Positions 1 to 9,415 are shown, counted from the stretch's first letter. The stretch is DNA of 64,000 nucleotides from Fidelibacterota bacterium UBA2986 (GCA_002346675.1 DEAI01000011.1:75530-139529), one strand, 5' to 3'. The notes: generated from the sequence alone by a model not told the origin. A program made the numbers and translations.

Positions 1-302
1 GAAATAAATTTAAATCCTCTTGTTTCATCAAACCTTCCTGCTGCTTTTATTAACCCTAAATTTCCCTCGTTTATCAAGTCAGTCAAAGGTAGGCCCTGCC
101 CCTGATAATCTTTAGCAACGGAGACCACAAACCGTAGATTGGCCTGCACTAGCTCTTTTAGTGCTCGACGGTCATTCTTTTTGATCTGTTGAGCTAGCTC
201 AACTTCCCGGTCAGGGTGAAGAGGTTCATACTTTCCAATCTCTTCGAGATACCGGCTCAAACTACGATTGGACTCATTAACTGCTTTTGTTACTTTTGCC
301 AT
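1..302 (-). CDS. rpoD: RNA polymerase primary sigma factor (RpoD/SigA-like), N-terminal part
   Basis: Partial gene running off the left edge; about 100 residues are visible, read from the ATG at 300-302. It directs RNA polymerase core to promoters. The start (MAKVTKAVNES) leads into sigma region 1.2 (SRYLEEIGKYEPLHPDRE, then ELAQQI) and region 2.1 (ALKELVQANLRFVVSVAK), followed by the DLINEGNLGLIKAAGRFD segment of regions 2.1-2.2, which contacts core polymerase. There is no long region 1.1, as in the short primary sigmas of Bacteroidota and relatives. It lies downstream of ksgA on the same strand with an 88-base gap. A group 2 sigma factor cannot be excluded because regions 3 and 4 are outside the window. 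Confidence 0.9.
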   Translation of the reverse strand, partial: MAKVTKAVNESNRSLSRYLEEIGKYEPLHPDREVELAQQIKKNDRRALKELVQANLRFVVSVAKDYQGQGLPLTDLINEGNLGLIKAAGRFDETRGFKFI

Positions 303-390
303 ATTATATTTATGTTTTCCCTTATAGAAAAGTCGGCTAATATAGTGATTATTTTAATAAAGAACAAAATTATTATAATTCATCTTTATT

Positions 391-1155
391 TTAAATCAGA
401 GAGGCAAACTCTTCTATTGTAAGAGTTTCAGGTCTTCGATTTAGATCAATCTCGGGACAGGTTCCCTGAAGGATTCCAAACCCTTTTAATGTGTTTTTCA
501 ACATCTTTCGTCTCTGTGAAAACGCAGCTGTCACCAATTTATTAAATTTTATATATTTTTCATCAGAAATGACAGGGTTGCTTTTTTTTGTGAAGTGTAC
601 AAAAGCGGAATCTACTTTTGGTTTGGGAATAAAGACATCAGGAGGAATTTTAAAACAATAGTTTACATCTAAATATACCCCGGTTACCACCGTGAGTCTT
701 CCATAGTCTTTTGTGTAGGGTTTGGCAGAAAATCGCTTTGCTACCTCTTTCTGCATCATAATGAAAGCATCGCTCCAGTAGTCTAGCTGTTCAATTAACC
801 AGAAGACAATCGGTGAGGTGATGTTATAGGGTATGTTTCCCACAATCCGAACAGGATTGGAAATTGGAAGGTCTTCAATACTCTGCTGAAGGATATCTCC
901 ATTGACTAGTGAAAGGTTCTTAAAAATAGACTTTTTACCTAAGTAATCAATTAGAAGTGGGTCAATTTCCACACTAGCCATTTCATTAACATGAGGTAAG
1001 ATCAATTCAGTTAGTGCGCCTTCACCTGGGCCGATCTCTAAAATCGATTCATCTTCGCGTGGTTGAATGGTGCGTACTATTCTATTTAATAAATTCCGAT
1101 CTGCAAGAAAGTTTTGGCCCCATTTTTTTCTGAACGGATGAGAATACTTTGTCAA
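391..1155 (-). CDS. ksgA: 16S rRNA (adenine1518-N6/adenine1519-N6)-dimethyltransferase RsmA/KsgA
   Basis: Dimethylates two adjacent adenines in the 3'-terminal helix-45 loop of 16S rRNA during late 30S assembly, using S-adenosylmethionine. At 254 residues it has the usual family length. The N-terminal KKWGQNFLADRNLLNRIV signature is followed by SAM-binding motif I (EIGPGEGALTE, about residues 40-50) and the catalytic motif IV NIPYN at 107-111. The C-terminal helical domain carries the QRRKMLKNTL stretch that contacts RNA. It follows tatD by 43 bases and precedes the sigma factor, all on the minus strand; tatD-ksgA is a widely conserved neighbourhood. Confidence 0.97.
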   Translation of the reverse strand: MTKYSHPFRKKWGQNFLADRNLLNRIVRTIQPREDESILEIGPGEGALTELILPHVNEMASVEIDPLLIDYLGKKSIFKNLSLVNGDILQQSIEDLPISNPVRIVGNIPYNITSPIVFWLIEQLDYWSDAFIMMQKEVAKRFSAKPYTKDYGRLTVVTGVYLDVNYCFKIPPDVFIPKPKVDSAFVHFTKKSNPVISDEKYIKFNKLVTAAFSQRRKMLKNTLKGFGILQGTCPEIDLNRRPETLTIEEFASLI

Positions 1156-1198
1156 TATGTTAATCCTTGAAAATTAATTTTCTCTTCTAGAATGATAT

Positions 1199-1960
1199 TT
1201 AATTTATACGGAAAAGTGTATTTGTATTTTTAGAGGTATTATATGCTATCTCTTTTAAGGTTAAATCATGAATTTCGGCAAGTTTCTCTGCTACAAACCG
1301 GGTTCTTCCTGGTTCATTTGGTTTCCCTCGGAACGGAGCAGGACTTAAAAATGGAGAGTCTGTTTCGACTAGTACCTTATCCAAGGGAATTTCTTTTGCT
1401 ACATCAGGCAAATGGCTGTTTTTAAATGTTAAATTTCCAGAAAATGAAATGTAATATCCCATACCTAAAAATGCATTTGCGATTTCTAAATTGCTTGAAA
1501 AACAATGTGCAACACCTATAACATCAGGGAATTCTTCCAAGACCTTAATAACATCTTCATCAGCATCCCTGTTATGAAAGATAACCGGTTTTTCTAATTC
1601 ATTCGCTAATTGCATTTGTTCCCGTAATATTTGTTCCTGGACTTCAGGTGGAGAAATATTTCTAAAATAATCTAATCCCATTTCTCCAACTGCAACCATT
1701 TTATCATAATGAGAAAAATTCTTAATTTGATCTAAATAATCATCGGATGCATCTTTTGAATCGTGTGGGTGAACACCAGCAGAAAAATAGATTTGATCAT
1801 ATTGTTCTGATAATTTTTGACATTCCAAAGAGTTAGCCATATTTGTACCAACACAAATAAACCGATTTACGCCTAAATTTTCTGCGCGTTGTATTATCTC
1901 TGGCAGACTATTCTTTAAATCTCGGTAGTATAAATGGCAATGTGTATCTGTGAGCATCAT
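1199..1960 (-). CDS. tatD: TatD family metal-dependent DNase
   Basis: Predicted cytoplasmic TIM-barrel metallohydrolase of the TatD/YcfH family (253 residues; typical 250-265), a 3'-5' exonuclease class linked to DNA repair. Metal-binding motifs are in order: the THCHL-type HxH at residues 7-9, GEMGLDYF carrying the bridging glutamate, HNRDAD, HCFSS, and ETDSPFLSP with the final aspartate. The start is the second Met of an MM pair or the first; either gives the same protein within one residue. First gene of a minus-strand set with ksgA and rpoD. In many bacteria metG lies directly upstream of tatD; here metG is also upstream but separated by an opposite-strand cassette. Confidence 0.95.
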   Translation of the reverse strand: MMLTDTHCHLYYRDLKNSLPEIIQRAENLGVNRFICVGTNMANSLECQKLSEQYDQIYFSAGVHPHDSKDASDDYLDQIKNFSHYDKMVAVGEMGLDYFRNISPPEVQEQILREQMQLANELEKPVIFHNRDADEDVIKVLEEFPDVIGVAHCFSSNLEIANAFLGMGYYISFSGNLTFKNSHLPDVAKEIPLDKVLVETDSPFLSPAPFRGKPNEPGRTRFVAEKLAEIHDLTLKEIAYNTSKNTNTLFRIN

Positions 1961-2049
1961 TTCTTAGATTATTCATATTAAATTTGGAATTGAAAATAAT
2001 GCGTAAAAACAAGAGGATTAAACCAAAAAACTATTTATAACTTTTAAAA

Positions 2050-3765
2050 GTGAAAATAATATATTATTCAGTGTTAATTAAAGTATTGGTATTCTTATCC
2101 TATACCTTTATCATGATGAGCTGTTCCGACATTACAGAAGAACAACTATCTTCTTCCTCCGGTGCTGACACTCTCACACTGCATCCAATCACATTTAAAA
2201 CGCCCAGCCCAGAAGGGTGGAACGCCCAATATAAAACTAGAGTTCAATTTCCTAAAACTGAAGAAAATTGGTCAAAAATCATCATGGTTCAGACTTTAAA
2301 GTGCGACTCTCTAACCAAAGGCGATAAATATCCCTGCGGGGAATGGGATTACATTTGGAATACATTTATTAATAATCCGGAGAGCGACACCGCTGAAACT
2401 TTCAGCATTGGCAGTTTTGTCACTCCCTATGGAAAACGCCTTTTCCTTGGAGGAGAAGAGGGCTGGGAATGGACATATGATATGACGGACTATGCTCCCA
2501 TCCTAAGAGGAAACCGTGAACTCGTCGTAGGTAACAATCAGGAATTACTGGATCTGAAATTCTTGTTCATCAGCGGAGAGCCTGAGAGGAATGTTTTGAG
2601 CGTAGAAAATATTTATCCCTATGGAAATTATAAATATGGAGAACTTGCCGATGACTCTATATTTACAAAAAAGAAAATCATACTTAACGCTGATGCTTCA
2701 GGATATAAAATTAAATCTGTCATTTCCGGACATGGGCATGAGGGTCCACGCAACTGCTGTGAGTGGGACAGCAAAACCCACACCTGGTACCTAAACAACT
2801 GGGAAGTCTTTCGCTGGAATGTGTGGAAAGACTGCGGTAATAATCCTATTTACCCTCAAGGCGGAACTTGGCCATTTGATAGAGCAGGCTGGTGCCCGGG
2901 CACCAGGGTGGATGAGTACGATTTCGAGCTGACGCCCTATGTAAATCCCGGAGATACCATTTACCTAGATTACAGTGTTCAAAATTATTTTGAAAACGGA
3001 GAAAGAAACGGAAACCTCCGCATGTCTCACCAGCTCATCAGTTATGGAAAACCCAACTTTAAAAATGACGTTGAAATTGTAGAGGTAATTGCACCCAGCA
3101 GTGAAGATAAATACAGTCGGATCAATCCCACATTATCCAACCCAAGAGTTCTCATTAGGAATTCCGGTGAGTATGATCTAAAAACTGTAATATTCCATTA
3201 TGGACTGAAAAATGGTAAAGGATCAATTTATAACTGGTCGGGGAATTTACCGTTTCTTGAAGAAGAAGAAGTGGTTCTTTCTATTCCATGCTGGAAAGGA
3301 TTAAATAAGAATCAATCTTTTGCAGTTCTAGCAAAACTCCCCAATAATCAAGAGGATGAAAACCCTCAAAACAATAAACTCACATCCACGGTACCACTGC
3401 CGAAAGAATTCCCCCGTGAGTTCACTCTCTATATCCATACAAACAATGTGAACAGAGCGCAGGAAAACTCCTTCACCCTGTCGGATGCAAAAGGAATAGT
3501 GTTTTTTGCTGAAGATAGCTTCAAAGATTCCACTGAGTATCATTTTCAAATGAAGCTAAAAAAAGGATTCTATCAATTTTTATTCAAAGACGATATGGAA
3601 GACGGAATCTCCAGACACTGGTGGTACCGAAATAGCGCACCGAAAAAGGTCGGTATAAACGGTCAAATAAGATTCTTAACTAAAGCAGGCGATACTCTCC
3701 ATGAATTCAAACCAGATTTTGGACAGGAATTACTGTTTAACTTTCATGTAGGTAATATTCCATAA
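2050..3765 (+). CDS. PNGase F-like peptide:N-glycosidase lipoprotein
   Basis: 571 residues, GTG start. A hydrophobic leader ends at Cys25 (IMMSC), so a lipoprotein exposed in the periplasm or on the surface is likely. The region of about residues 45-335 resembles peptide-N4-(N-acetyl-beta-glucosaminyl)asparagine amidase F, which cuts N-glycans from glycoproteins. Visible matches are CGEWD (residues 96-100), NCCEWDSKTHT (235-245) and FDRAGWCPG (276-284). By alignment from memory to the Elizabethkingia enzyme, D100, E238 and R278 fall at the active-site Asp60, Glu206 and Arg248; the position of Glu118 is not obviously kept. About 235 further residues form a beta-rich extension absent from the classical enzyme. 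The next gene starts two bases after the stop. The family call is firm; the substrate is inferred. Confidence 0.85.
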   Translation: MKIIYYSVLIKVLVFLSYTFIMMSCSDITEEQLSSSSGADTLTLHPITFKTPSPEGWNAQYKTRVQFPKTEENWSKIIMVQTLKCDSLTKGDKYPCGEWDYIWNTFINNPESDTAETFSIGSFVTPYGKRLFLGGEEGWEWTYDMTDYAPILRGNRELVVGNNQELLDLKFLFISGEPERNVLSVENIYPYGNYKYGELADDSIFTKKKIILNADASGYKIKSVISGHGHEGPRNCCEWDSKTHTWYLNNWEVFRWNVWKDCGNNPIYPQGGTWPFDRAGWCPGTRVDEYDFELTPYVNPGDTIYLDYSVQNYFENGERNGNLRMSHQLISYGKPNFKNDVEIVEVIAPSSEDKYSRINPTLSNPRVLIRNSGEYDLKTVIFHYGLKNGKGSIYNWSGNLPFLEEEEVVLSIPCWKGLNKNQSFAVLAKLPNNQEDENPQNNKLTSTVPLPKEFPREFTLYIHTNNVNRAQENSFTLSDAKGIVFFAEDSFKDSTEYHFQMKLKKGFYQFLFKDDMEDGISRHWWYRNSAPKKVGINGQIRFLTKAGDTLHEFKPDFGQELLFNFHVGNIP

Positions 3766-3767
3766 AA

Positions 3768-5021
3768 ATGAGTTTTTTTGTCACATCTCTCATGTTTTCC
3801 ATCCCAATTTTTTTAATATTAATCGGGATTGAGGCACTAGCGGCCGGAAGAATGGGAATTAAGATCAACCGCCCTGCAGATATGATATCTAGCCTAAGTT
3901 CAGGGGTAACAAATACAGTTCGTGACGGAATAAATTTCGGGTTCATCCTCATCAGTTATTCCTGGCTTGTGGAACACCTTACCATCTACAAACTTGAGCC
4001 CGTGTGGCTGGCGGTGGTCATAGCATTTATTGTTAAAGATTTTTCAGGTTACTGGATACACCGAATGGATCACCGTATAAACGTTTTTTGGAACCGCCAT
4101 GTTGTTCACCACAGCAGTGAAGAGTTTAACCTCTCCTGTGCCCTTCGTCAGTCAATCTCAGATACAGTAAGATTTGGGGCAATATTTATGGTCCCCGCTG
4201 CCTTTCTAGGAATACCGGCATACATTTTTGTCGTCATCGGTCCCATTCATTTATTTATGCAGTTTTGGTACCACACACGGCTCATAGATAAACTGGGGTG
4301 GCTGGAAAATATAATTGTTACCCCATCTCACCATCGCGTTCACCATGCCATCAACCCAGAGTATCTTGATAAGAACTACAGTCAAATCTTTATTATCTGG
4401 GATAAACTGTTCGGTTCATTCCAGTCTGAATTGCCGGATGTAAAACCGGTTTACGGGATACTCCGTCCTGCAAAAACATGGAACCCTGTTGTTATCAATT
4501 TTAAACATATTTGGCAATTGATAAAGGATGCTGTACGCACTGAAAGGGTGTGGGACAAGATAAGGATTTGGTTCATGCCAACAGGGTGGAGGCCGGACGA
4601 TGTTAAGCTAAAACATCCTGTTAAAACCATAGAAGACCCCTATGAGCAGGTTAAATATAAAACTGAAAATTCTATTTCTTTAATTTACTGGTCGTGCATT
4701 CAAATGTCCGTTGGGTTAGCGCTTATGTTTCACCTTTTGGTCCTCAGCTCATCTGTTAGCACTCCTCCTGCGCTGCTCTATGCATTATTTTTGGTTGTTC
4801 ACGTTTTTGCATATACCTCTCTTTTGGATAAGAGAAACTATGGAATGTATTTTGAAGGAATTAAATTTATTCTGGGAATGGTTCTATTTGTAATAAGCGA
4901 CTTAACATGGTTTCATTCACCGAATTACGTTTCAATAATAATGGGTTTTTATTTTATCCTGTCTTTTAGCATTACATTATATTTTATAAAAACAGAAATC
5001 AAAAAAATTGCGGTACAGTAA
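3768..5021 (+). CDS. Fatty acid hydroxylase/sterol desaturase superfamily membrane protein
   Basis: 417 residues; integral membrane di-iron oxygenase of the fatty-acid-hydroxylase superfamily, which includes sterol desaturases and alkylglycerol monooxygenase. The histidine clusters that bind iron are present: H98xxxH102 (HRMDH), H111-H115 (HVVHH), an isolated H161/H169, and HHRVHH at 188-193. Hydrophobic segments sit near residues 5-22, 55-70, 80-95 and 135-165, with four more after residue 310. The C-terminal membrane extension makes it longer than minimal members and is reminiscent of the alkylglycerol-monooxygenase type. It starts two bases after the PNGase F-like gene, so they are probably co-transcribed. 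The substrate lipid is unknown. Confidence 0.88.
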   Translation: MSFFVTSLMFSIPIFLILIGIEALAAGRMGIKINRPADMISSLSSGVTNTVRDGINFGFILISYSWLVEHLTIYKLEPVWLAVVIAFIVKDFSGYWIHRMDHRINVFWNRHVVHHSSEEFNLSCALRQSISDTVRFGAIFMVPAAFLGIPAYIFVVIGPIHLFMQFWYHTRLIDKLGWLENIIVTPSHHRVHHAINPEYLDKNYSQIFIIWDKLFGSFQSELPDVKPVYGILRPAKTWNPVVINFKHIWQLIKDAVRTERVWDKIRIWFMPTGWRPDDVKLKHPVKTIEDPYEQVKYKTENSISLIYWSCIQMSVGLALMFHLLVLSSSVSTPPALLYALFLVVHVFAYTSLLDKRNYGMYFEGIKFILGMVLFVISDLTWFHSPNYVSIIMGFYFILSFSITLYFIKTEIKKIAVQ

Positions 5022-5121
5022 ATTGAGCAAATCAAAAACACAGTGCAATATGCTTTTTAGTAAAAAACAGGGAAATAATAAAAACAATTTAATAAATTTG
5101 TTAATTTGCTAAATTTCAATT

Positions 5122-5565
5122 GTGTACCCTGTCGCTAAAATATTTCTTTGTGTCTGGGTTGCCATGACTGCCCTTTCTTTTGTAGAAGGTTATGTAGAAG
5201 GACGGAACCCATGGCACCACCGTAAGCTGGGCTGGCAAATAAAACTGCCGGGTGGATACGTTTACCCCGCCTACCATTTTTATCTGTTTATTGTGATGCT
5301 TCCATTGTTCTTGTTTCTTCCTCTTGTCATTTTCGGATGGGATACAAAGTTATTTGGTATACTTATGAGTGCTTATTTATCAGGATTGGTTATAGAAGAT
5401 TTTGTCTATTTTATTGTAAACCCTGCTGTGGAATTTAGGGAGTTCTGGTCTGACTTTACAGATTACTATCCATGGGTAAAAATAGGGGGGCGTAAAATAG
5501 TGCCGCTTGGTTATCCTCTTGGAATAATGGCTTCTTTTTTATTTTGGTATATTTTGTGGAGCTAG
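5122..5565 (+). CDS. Small polytopic membrane protein of unknown function
   Basis: 147 residues, with a GTG start chosen because the frame is closed by a stop 12 bases upstream; no clear ribosome-binding site. Four hydrophobic segments (about residues 2-20, 50-70, 75-95 and 130-146) flank charged loops. Distinctive stretches are NPWHHRKLGW near residue 30 and a GLVIEDFVYFIVNPA motif near 95; a similar ED-F-NP motif recurs, from memory, in uncharacterised membrane proteins. It ends one base before the convergent metG stop. As the last gene of the plus-strand cassette it may act with the hydroxylase, but nothing in the sequence proves it. Confidence 0.7.
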   Translation: MYPVAKIFLCVWVAMTALSFVEGYVEGRNPWHHRKLGWQIKLPGGYVYPAYHFYLFIVMLPLFLFLPLVIFGWDTKLFGILMSAYLSGLVIEDFVYFIVNPAVEFREFWSDFTDYYPWVKIGGRKIVPLGYPLGIMASFLFWYILWS

Positions 5566-5566
5566 C

Positions 5567-7063
5567 CTATTTGACTCTGGGAAACAGGGGTTTATGATCT
5601 TTCAATTCACTGCCGGGTTTTAGTCCTCCCCAATTTAAATCTCCCCCATATGCATTCAGTGCCTCAAGTAAAATTTCCGTTCTGTTAGGCATTACCGGAG
5701 ATAGCAAAACAGCACTGATCCGCAGAGCTTCACCGGCTGTGTACAATACGGTTCCTGCGCTCTCTTTGTCTTCCTTCACTAGTTTCCAAGGAGCTTTTTC
5801 CTCCATATATTTGTTCACCTTTCGAACGTACTGTAAAATTTCTTCAATGGCTTCATTCACTTCCATAGATGAAATCTTTGTCTCCACTGTATTTACCAGT
5901 GACTCTCCCGTTGTACGGATGTCCTCTTCGCTTATGGTGAGGTCGCCAGTTTCAGGGATCTTTCCATCGTAATTCTTTTTCATGAGTGTTGATACTCTAC
6001 TCAAAAGGTTTCCAAAATCATTGGCTAGGTCGCTGTTGTAGCGCTTTATAAAAGAGTCCACTGTGAATTTTGCATCCTGTCCCAAGACCATCTCCCGCAT
6101 AAGATAATATCTCACCGGGTCTACACCGTAATCATCAATCAGATCTATTGGATTGATGACATTGCCCAGGGATTTGCTCATTTTAGATTCTCCGCTGAGC
6201 CACCATCCGTGGGCAAAAATGGAATCCGGCAATTCAACACCTATGGACATAAGCATGGTGGGCCAATAAACACAATGGGTGGTCAATATGTCCTTACCAA
6301 TCAAATGATAGGAGGCAGGCCACCATTTACGAAATTCATCTTCATTTTTTCCAAACCCGATTGCAGAGACGTAATTGATAAGAGCATCGAACCAGACATA
6401 GGTTACATAATCTGAGTTAAAGGGCAGTTCAATTCCCCAGTTCAGGCGGGACTTAGGACGTGAGATACAGAGATCATTCAGTGGTTTTTGAAGAAATCCA
6501 AGCACTTCATTTTTTCGATGCTCTGGCTGAATGAATCCTGGATTGGAGTTTATATGGTCTATTAATTTCTGCTGGTAATAGCTCATTTTGAAAAAATAAT
6601 TTTTTTCCTTGAGCTTTTTGATGTCCCGAAACTCCCCGCTTTCTGCTTCTTTTTCTGTGATGAAACGTTCTTCCGTAACGGAATAAAGCCCTTCGTATTC
6701 ATCTTCATAAATATCTCCCCTGTCATATACCTCCTGAAGAATTTGACGGACTATGGTCTTATGCCTTTCTTCAGTAGTTCGAATAAAATCATCATATGAA
6801 ATGTGAAGTTTTTCCCACAGTTCCACGAACCTTGGTGCCATTTCATCACAATGCCTTTGGGGTTCAATCCCCTGTTTTTCCGCTGCCTGTTGTACTTTCT
6901 GTCCATGTTCATCCAGACCAGTGAGAAAATAAGATGATATCCCTGATTTTTTTTGAAAACGAGTGAGAACATCTGCCAAAATAGTGGTGTATGCGTGGCC
7001 AATATGAGGTTTGTCATTCACATAATATATAGGAGTGGTTATATAAAATTTTTTACCGTTCAT
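5567..7063 (-). CDS. metG: Methionine--tRNA ligase
   Basis: Class I aminoacyl-tRNA synthetase charging tRNA-Met and initiator tRNA, cytoplasmic. 498 residues. The HIGH-type motif PHIGH is at 19-23 and KMSKS at 294-298; the catalytic Rossmann domain is interrupted by the connective peptide (about 118-230), and an alpha-helical anticodon domain follows. The connective peptide lacks zinc-binding cysteines: where many MetRS have a CxxC knuckle, this has EGLYSVTEERF. It is therefore the zinc-free type. It has no C-terminal Arc1p-like tRNA-binding domain, consistent with its short length. Its ATG overlaps the holB stop by four bases, so translation is probably coupled. Confidence 0.97.
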   Translation of the reverse strand: MNGKKFYITTPIYYVNDKPHIGHAYTTILADVLTRFQKKSGISSYFLTGLDEHGQKVQQAAEKQGIEPQRHCDEMAPRFVELWEKLHISYDDFIRTTEERHKTIVRQILQEVYDRGDIYEDEYEGLYSVTEERFITEKEAESGEFRDIKKLKEKNYFFKMSYYQQKLIDHINSNPGFIQPEHRKNEVLGFLQKPLNDLCISRPKSRLNWGIELPFNSDYVTYVWFDALINYVSAIGFGKNEDEFRKWWPASYHLIGKDILTTHCVYWPTMLMSIGVELPDSIFAHGWWLSGESKMSKSLGNVINPIDLIDDYGVDPVRYYLMREMVLGQDAKFTVDSFIKRYNSDLANDFGNLLSRVSTLMKKNYDGKIPETGDLTISEEDIRTTGESLVNTVETKISSMEVNEAIEEILQYVRKVNKYMEEKAPWKLVKEDKESAGTVLYTAGEALRISAVLLSPVMPNRTEILLEALNAYGGDLNWGGLKPGSELKDHKPLFPRVK

Positions 7064-8202
7064 CGTGTATTGGTTTTGCCTAATTCCCTTTGTAATTGAA
7101 TAATGAAATTAGTTAATAATAGTGCCATGTTGGCATTTTGATTAAAACCTTCTAACACTGAATCCACCAGCATATTCAATTCATATAAATTAACACCAGG
7201 ATAGCGTGACAAAAATCGGTTTATACCTATACCAAGGTCCGTTTCGGTCAAGCTATCGTGAATACCATTTTTCAAATGCAGTGCCCCTAGAAGCCAACGC
7301 TGAATCAGATAAAAATGAAACTGAAATTCAGGCGTGTTAGTTCGTGACATATTTGTATAGTCGGACGCAAATTTATACAGCTTTTTATAATCATCCGCTA
7401 TCATAAGATCTGAAATAAAATTAAAAAAAGTATTTATTTCTCCCCAGTTTTTGTCTGCGATGCTACTAGCTGTGACAAAATTACCTTCAGATAGGAATGA
7501 AATCCATTTAATTTTTTCATCGTCAATTCCTTTTTCTTTTAGCATTCCTTCAACTATATTATCTTCCAGTGGAGGGAATTGAATATGCTGACAGCGGGAA
7601 ATAATTGTTGGGAAAAGTTTATCCTTAAAATCTGTCACTAAAATTAGGGTGGTGGACTGTGGCGGTTCTTCCAGTATTTTTAATAGAGCGTTTGCAGATT
7701 CTCCTGAACCGGTGCACAACAATTCTGATTCAAAGATCACTGCGATTTTTCTTCCCTTTAATGCAGATCTTAAATAAAGTGATTTTCTCAAATTGCGTAT
7801 GGACTGCAATATAATGCGGGTTGATTTGGGAATTCTTATCTTATGAAATAAATTATTTCTTTTTTTATCCAATTCCTTGATAAAAATATCTATACTTTTC
7901 TTATCTAAAGTGTCCTTACTGTTTTGGGATAAAGTTGGCAAAGGAACAATCATATGTAAATGTTCGTGCTGTAAAGAATTAAATCGTCTGCAGGAAAGAC
8001 ATTCACAGTCTGGAAATTTTTCTGAAAACTCGCAATTTATCAAAGCTGCGAATGCTAAAGCCATCCCCTGTTTTCCGGACCCTGATGGTCCTGAAAAACA
8101 GTATGCAGTCCCAATTCTTCCAGAATTGTAAATGGAATACAGCTTATCCCAAACCGTGGGTTGAGATTTTAAGATATCGGGAATTGTTATTTTAAAAGCC
8201 AT
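7060..8202 (-). CDS. holB: DNA polymerase III delta' subunit (clamp loader)
   Basis: 380 residues. Delta' is a fixed component of the clamp loader that opens the beta clamp. An AAA+ domain starts with a P-loop (GPSGSGKQ, residues 38-45); a zinc-binding module follows with Cys57, Cys66, Cys68 and Cys71, and an SRC-type sensor/arginine-finger segment (TIISRCQHI) lies near residue 207. The NALLKILEEPP motif is diagnostic of the DnaX/HolB group. The C-terminal collar domain is poorly conserved, as usual. The intact P-loop is unusual compared with E. coli delta', whose site is degenerate, but is common in other phyla. The gene lies between the EnvC-like gene (16-base overlap) and metG (4-base overlap). 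Confidence 0.9.
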   Translation of the reverse strand: MAFKITIPDILKSQPTVWDKLYSIYNSGRIGTAYCFSGPSGSGKQGMALAFAALINCEFSEKFPDCECLSCRRFNSLQHEHLHMIVPLPTLSQNSKDTLDKKSIDIFIKELDKKRNNLFHKIRIPKSTRIILQSIRNLRKSLYLRSALKGRKIAVIFESELLCTGSGESANALLKILEEPPQSTTLILVTDFKDKLFPTIISRCQHIQFPPLEDNIVEGMLKEKGIDDEKIKWISFLSEGNFVTASSIADKNWGEINTFFNFISDLMIADDYKKLYKFASDYTNMSRTNTPEFQFHFYLIQRWLLGALHLKNGIHDSLTETDLGIGINRFLSRYPGVNLYELNMLVDSVLEGFNQNANMALLLTNFIIQLQRELGKTNTR

Positions 8203-9374
8203 TTTTCAGGATCAAGTTTTTGACCGTTTCCCCAAATTTCAAAATGAAGGACAGCACCATATTCTGAACTTGATTCATCCAAAAAAGCGATCACGTCTCC
8301 CGATTGTACCTCACTGTTCACATGGGTTTTTAGAGTTCTTAGTTGGCTGTACACTGTAAAAAAACCTCCTCCGTGATCAATAATCACGGTCGTGCCATAT
8401 CCCCGCAGATATGTGACTGTAACCACTATGCCATTTAACACTGTTTGCACCGGCATATCAGCTTTCCCCCGAATATCAATCCCAGGATATTCCGTCGTCG
8501 TTTTTAATTTTGGGTTCCATTGTCTTCCAAATTTAGTAACAACTTTTCCATCAATGGGCCAGGGGAGCTGTCCTTTAAGCTGTGCAAAGTTTTTAGACCT
8601 TAATGCCTCCTGCTGTTTGCGGATCCTCTCTTCCCTTTCAAATCGTGCTTTATCCTCCAAGATTGCTACCCTAATCTCTTCTAACTCTTTCAGACCTTTA
8701 GATTTCTCTTTTAAATATTCTGACATCTCCTCCTTATTGATTTTGAGAGAAGCCAGTTGTTTCTCACGGTTGAATTTTTTCTGTTTTAGCTCTTTTTTCT
8801 GTTTTGATTTTTCCCTGTTCAGATAAATATTTTTTCTTAGCCCAGCCTCAAGGTTTAATTTATCCTGACCTATTTCTATTAAAAGAGTTTTTATAGATTT
8901 TCTAATACTGTCGTCTTTTGCTGAAATGATTTTAAGATATTCTTTTCTGTAAACAGACTGTCTCCAGGCCACAGGACTGAATATTTTATCAAGGTCAGAT
9001 GGTCTCCCATCAATATAGGCCTTTAAAACTCTTTTTTTATATCGTTCACGTAATTGCAGTAAGCTGTCATCCTGATCAGTAAGTTTTATCTCTGTTTCAG
9101 TAATCATTTTTCGTGTATTTTTTTCTTCGTTGGCTAGCTCAGAGATTAGTCTATCTATCAAATATATTTCTTTTTCAAGGGCAATTATTTTATTTGATGA
9201 AGATTCTTCCTGAGCAGACATTGTTTTTAATTTATCTTGCAGAAAGATAATCTCCTTTTTCAAAGATTTGATAGATTTGTTTTGATACTCCAGTTCATCA
9301 TCAAAATCTCTTTGGGGAAAAACAAAAGAAAGTATGGATAACATGAAAACAATATTTTTCACATTTTGTGACAT
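8187..9374 (-). CDS. EnvC-like murein hydrolase activator (coiled coil plus degenerate LytM domain)
   Basis: 395 residues with a signal peptide (about 1-20), long charged coiled coils (about 25-255) and a C-terminal LytM/M23 domain (about 275-395). The M23 zinc ligands are partly lost: where HxxxD is expected there is Tyr296 before Asp300, and the HxH motif reads V375-L-H377. This pattern matches EnvC/NlpD-type activators, which stimulate amidases at the division septum and do not cut peptidoglycan themselves. It is first in a minus-strand operon with holB and metG. A near-perfect palindrome lies about 42 bases upstream of the start. A true endopeptidase is unlikely on these residues. Confidence 0.88.
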   Translation of the reverse strand: MSQNVKNIVFMLSILSFVFPQRDFDDELEYQNKSIKSLKKEIIFLQDKLKTMSAQEESSSNKIIALEKEIYLIDRLISELANEEKNTRKMITETEIKLTDQDDSLLQLRERYKKRVLKAYIDGRPSDLDKIFSPVAWRQSVYRKEYLKIISAKDDSIRKSIKTLLIEIGQDKLNLEAGLRKNIYLNREKSKQKKELKQKKFNREKQLASLKINKEEMSEYLKEKSKGLKELEEIRVAILEDKARFEREERIRKQQEALRSKNFAQLKGQLPWPIDGKVVTKFGRQWNPKLKTTTEYPGIDIRGKADMPVQTVLNGIVVTVTYLRGYGTTVIIDHGGGFFTVYSQLRTLKTHVNSEVQSGDVIAFLDESSSEYGAVLHFEIWGNGQKLDPEKWLLK

Positions 9375-9415
9375 CGTTAAAGTTACCGACTCATTCTGTT
9401 TTTTAAAACTGTGAA

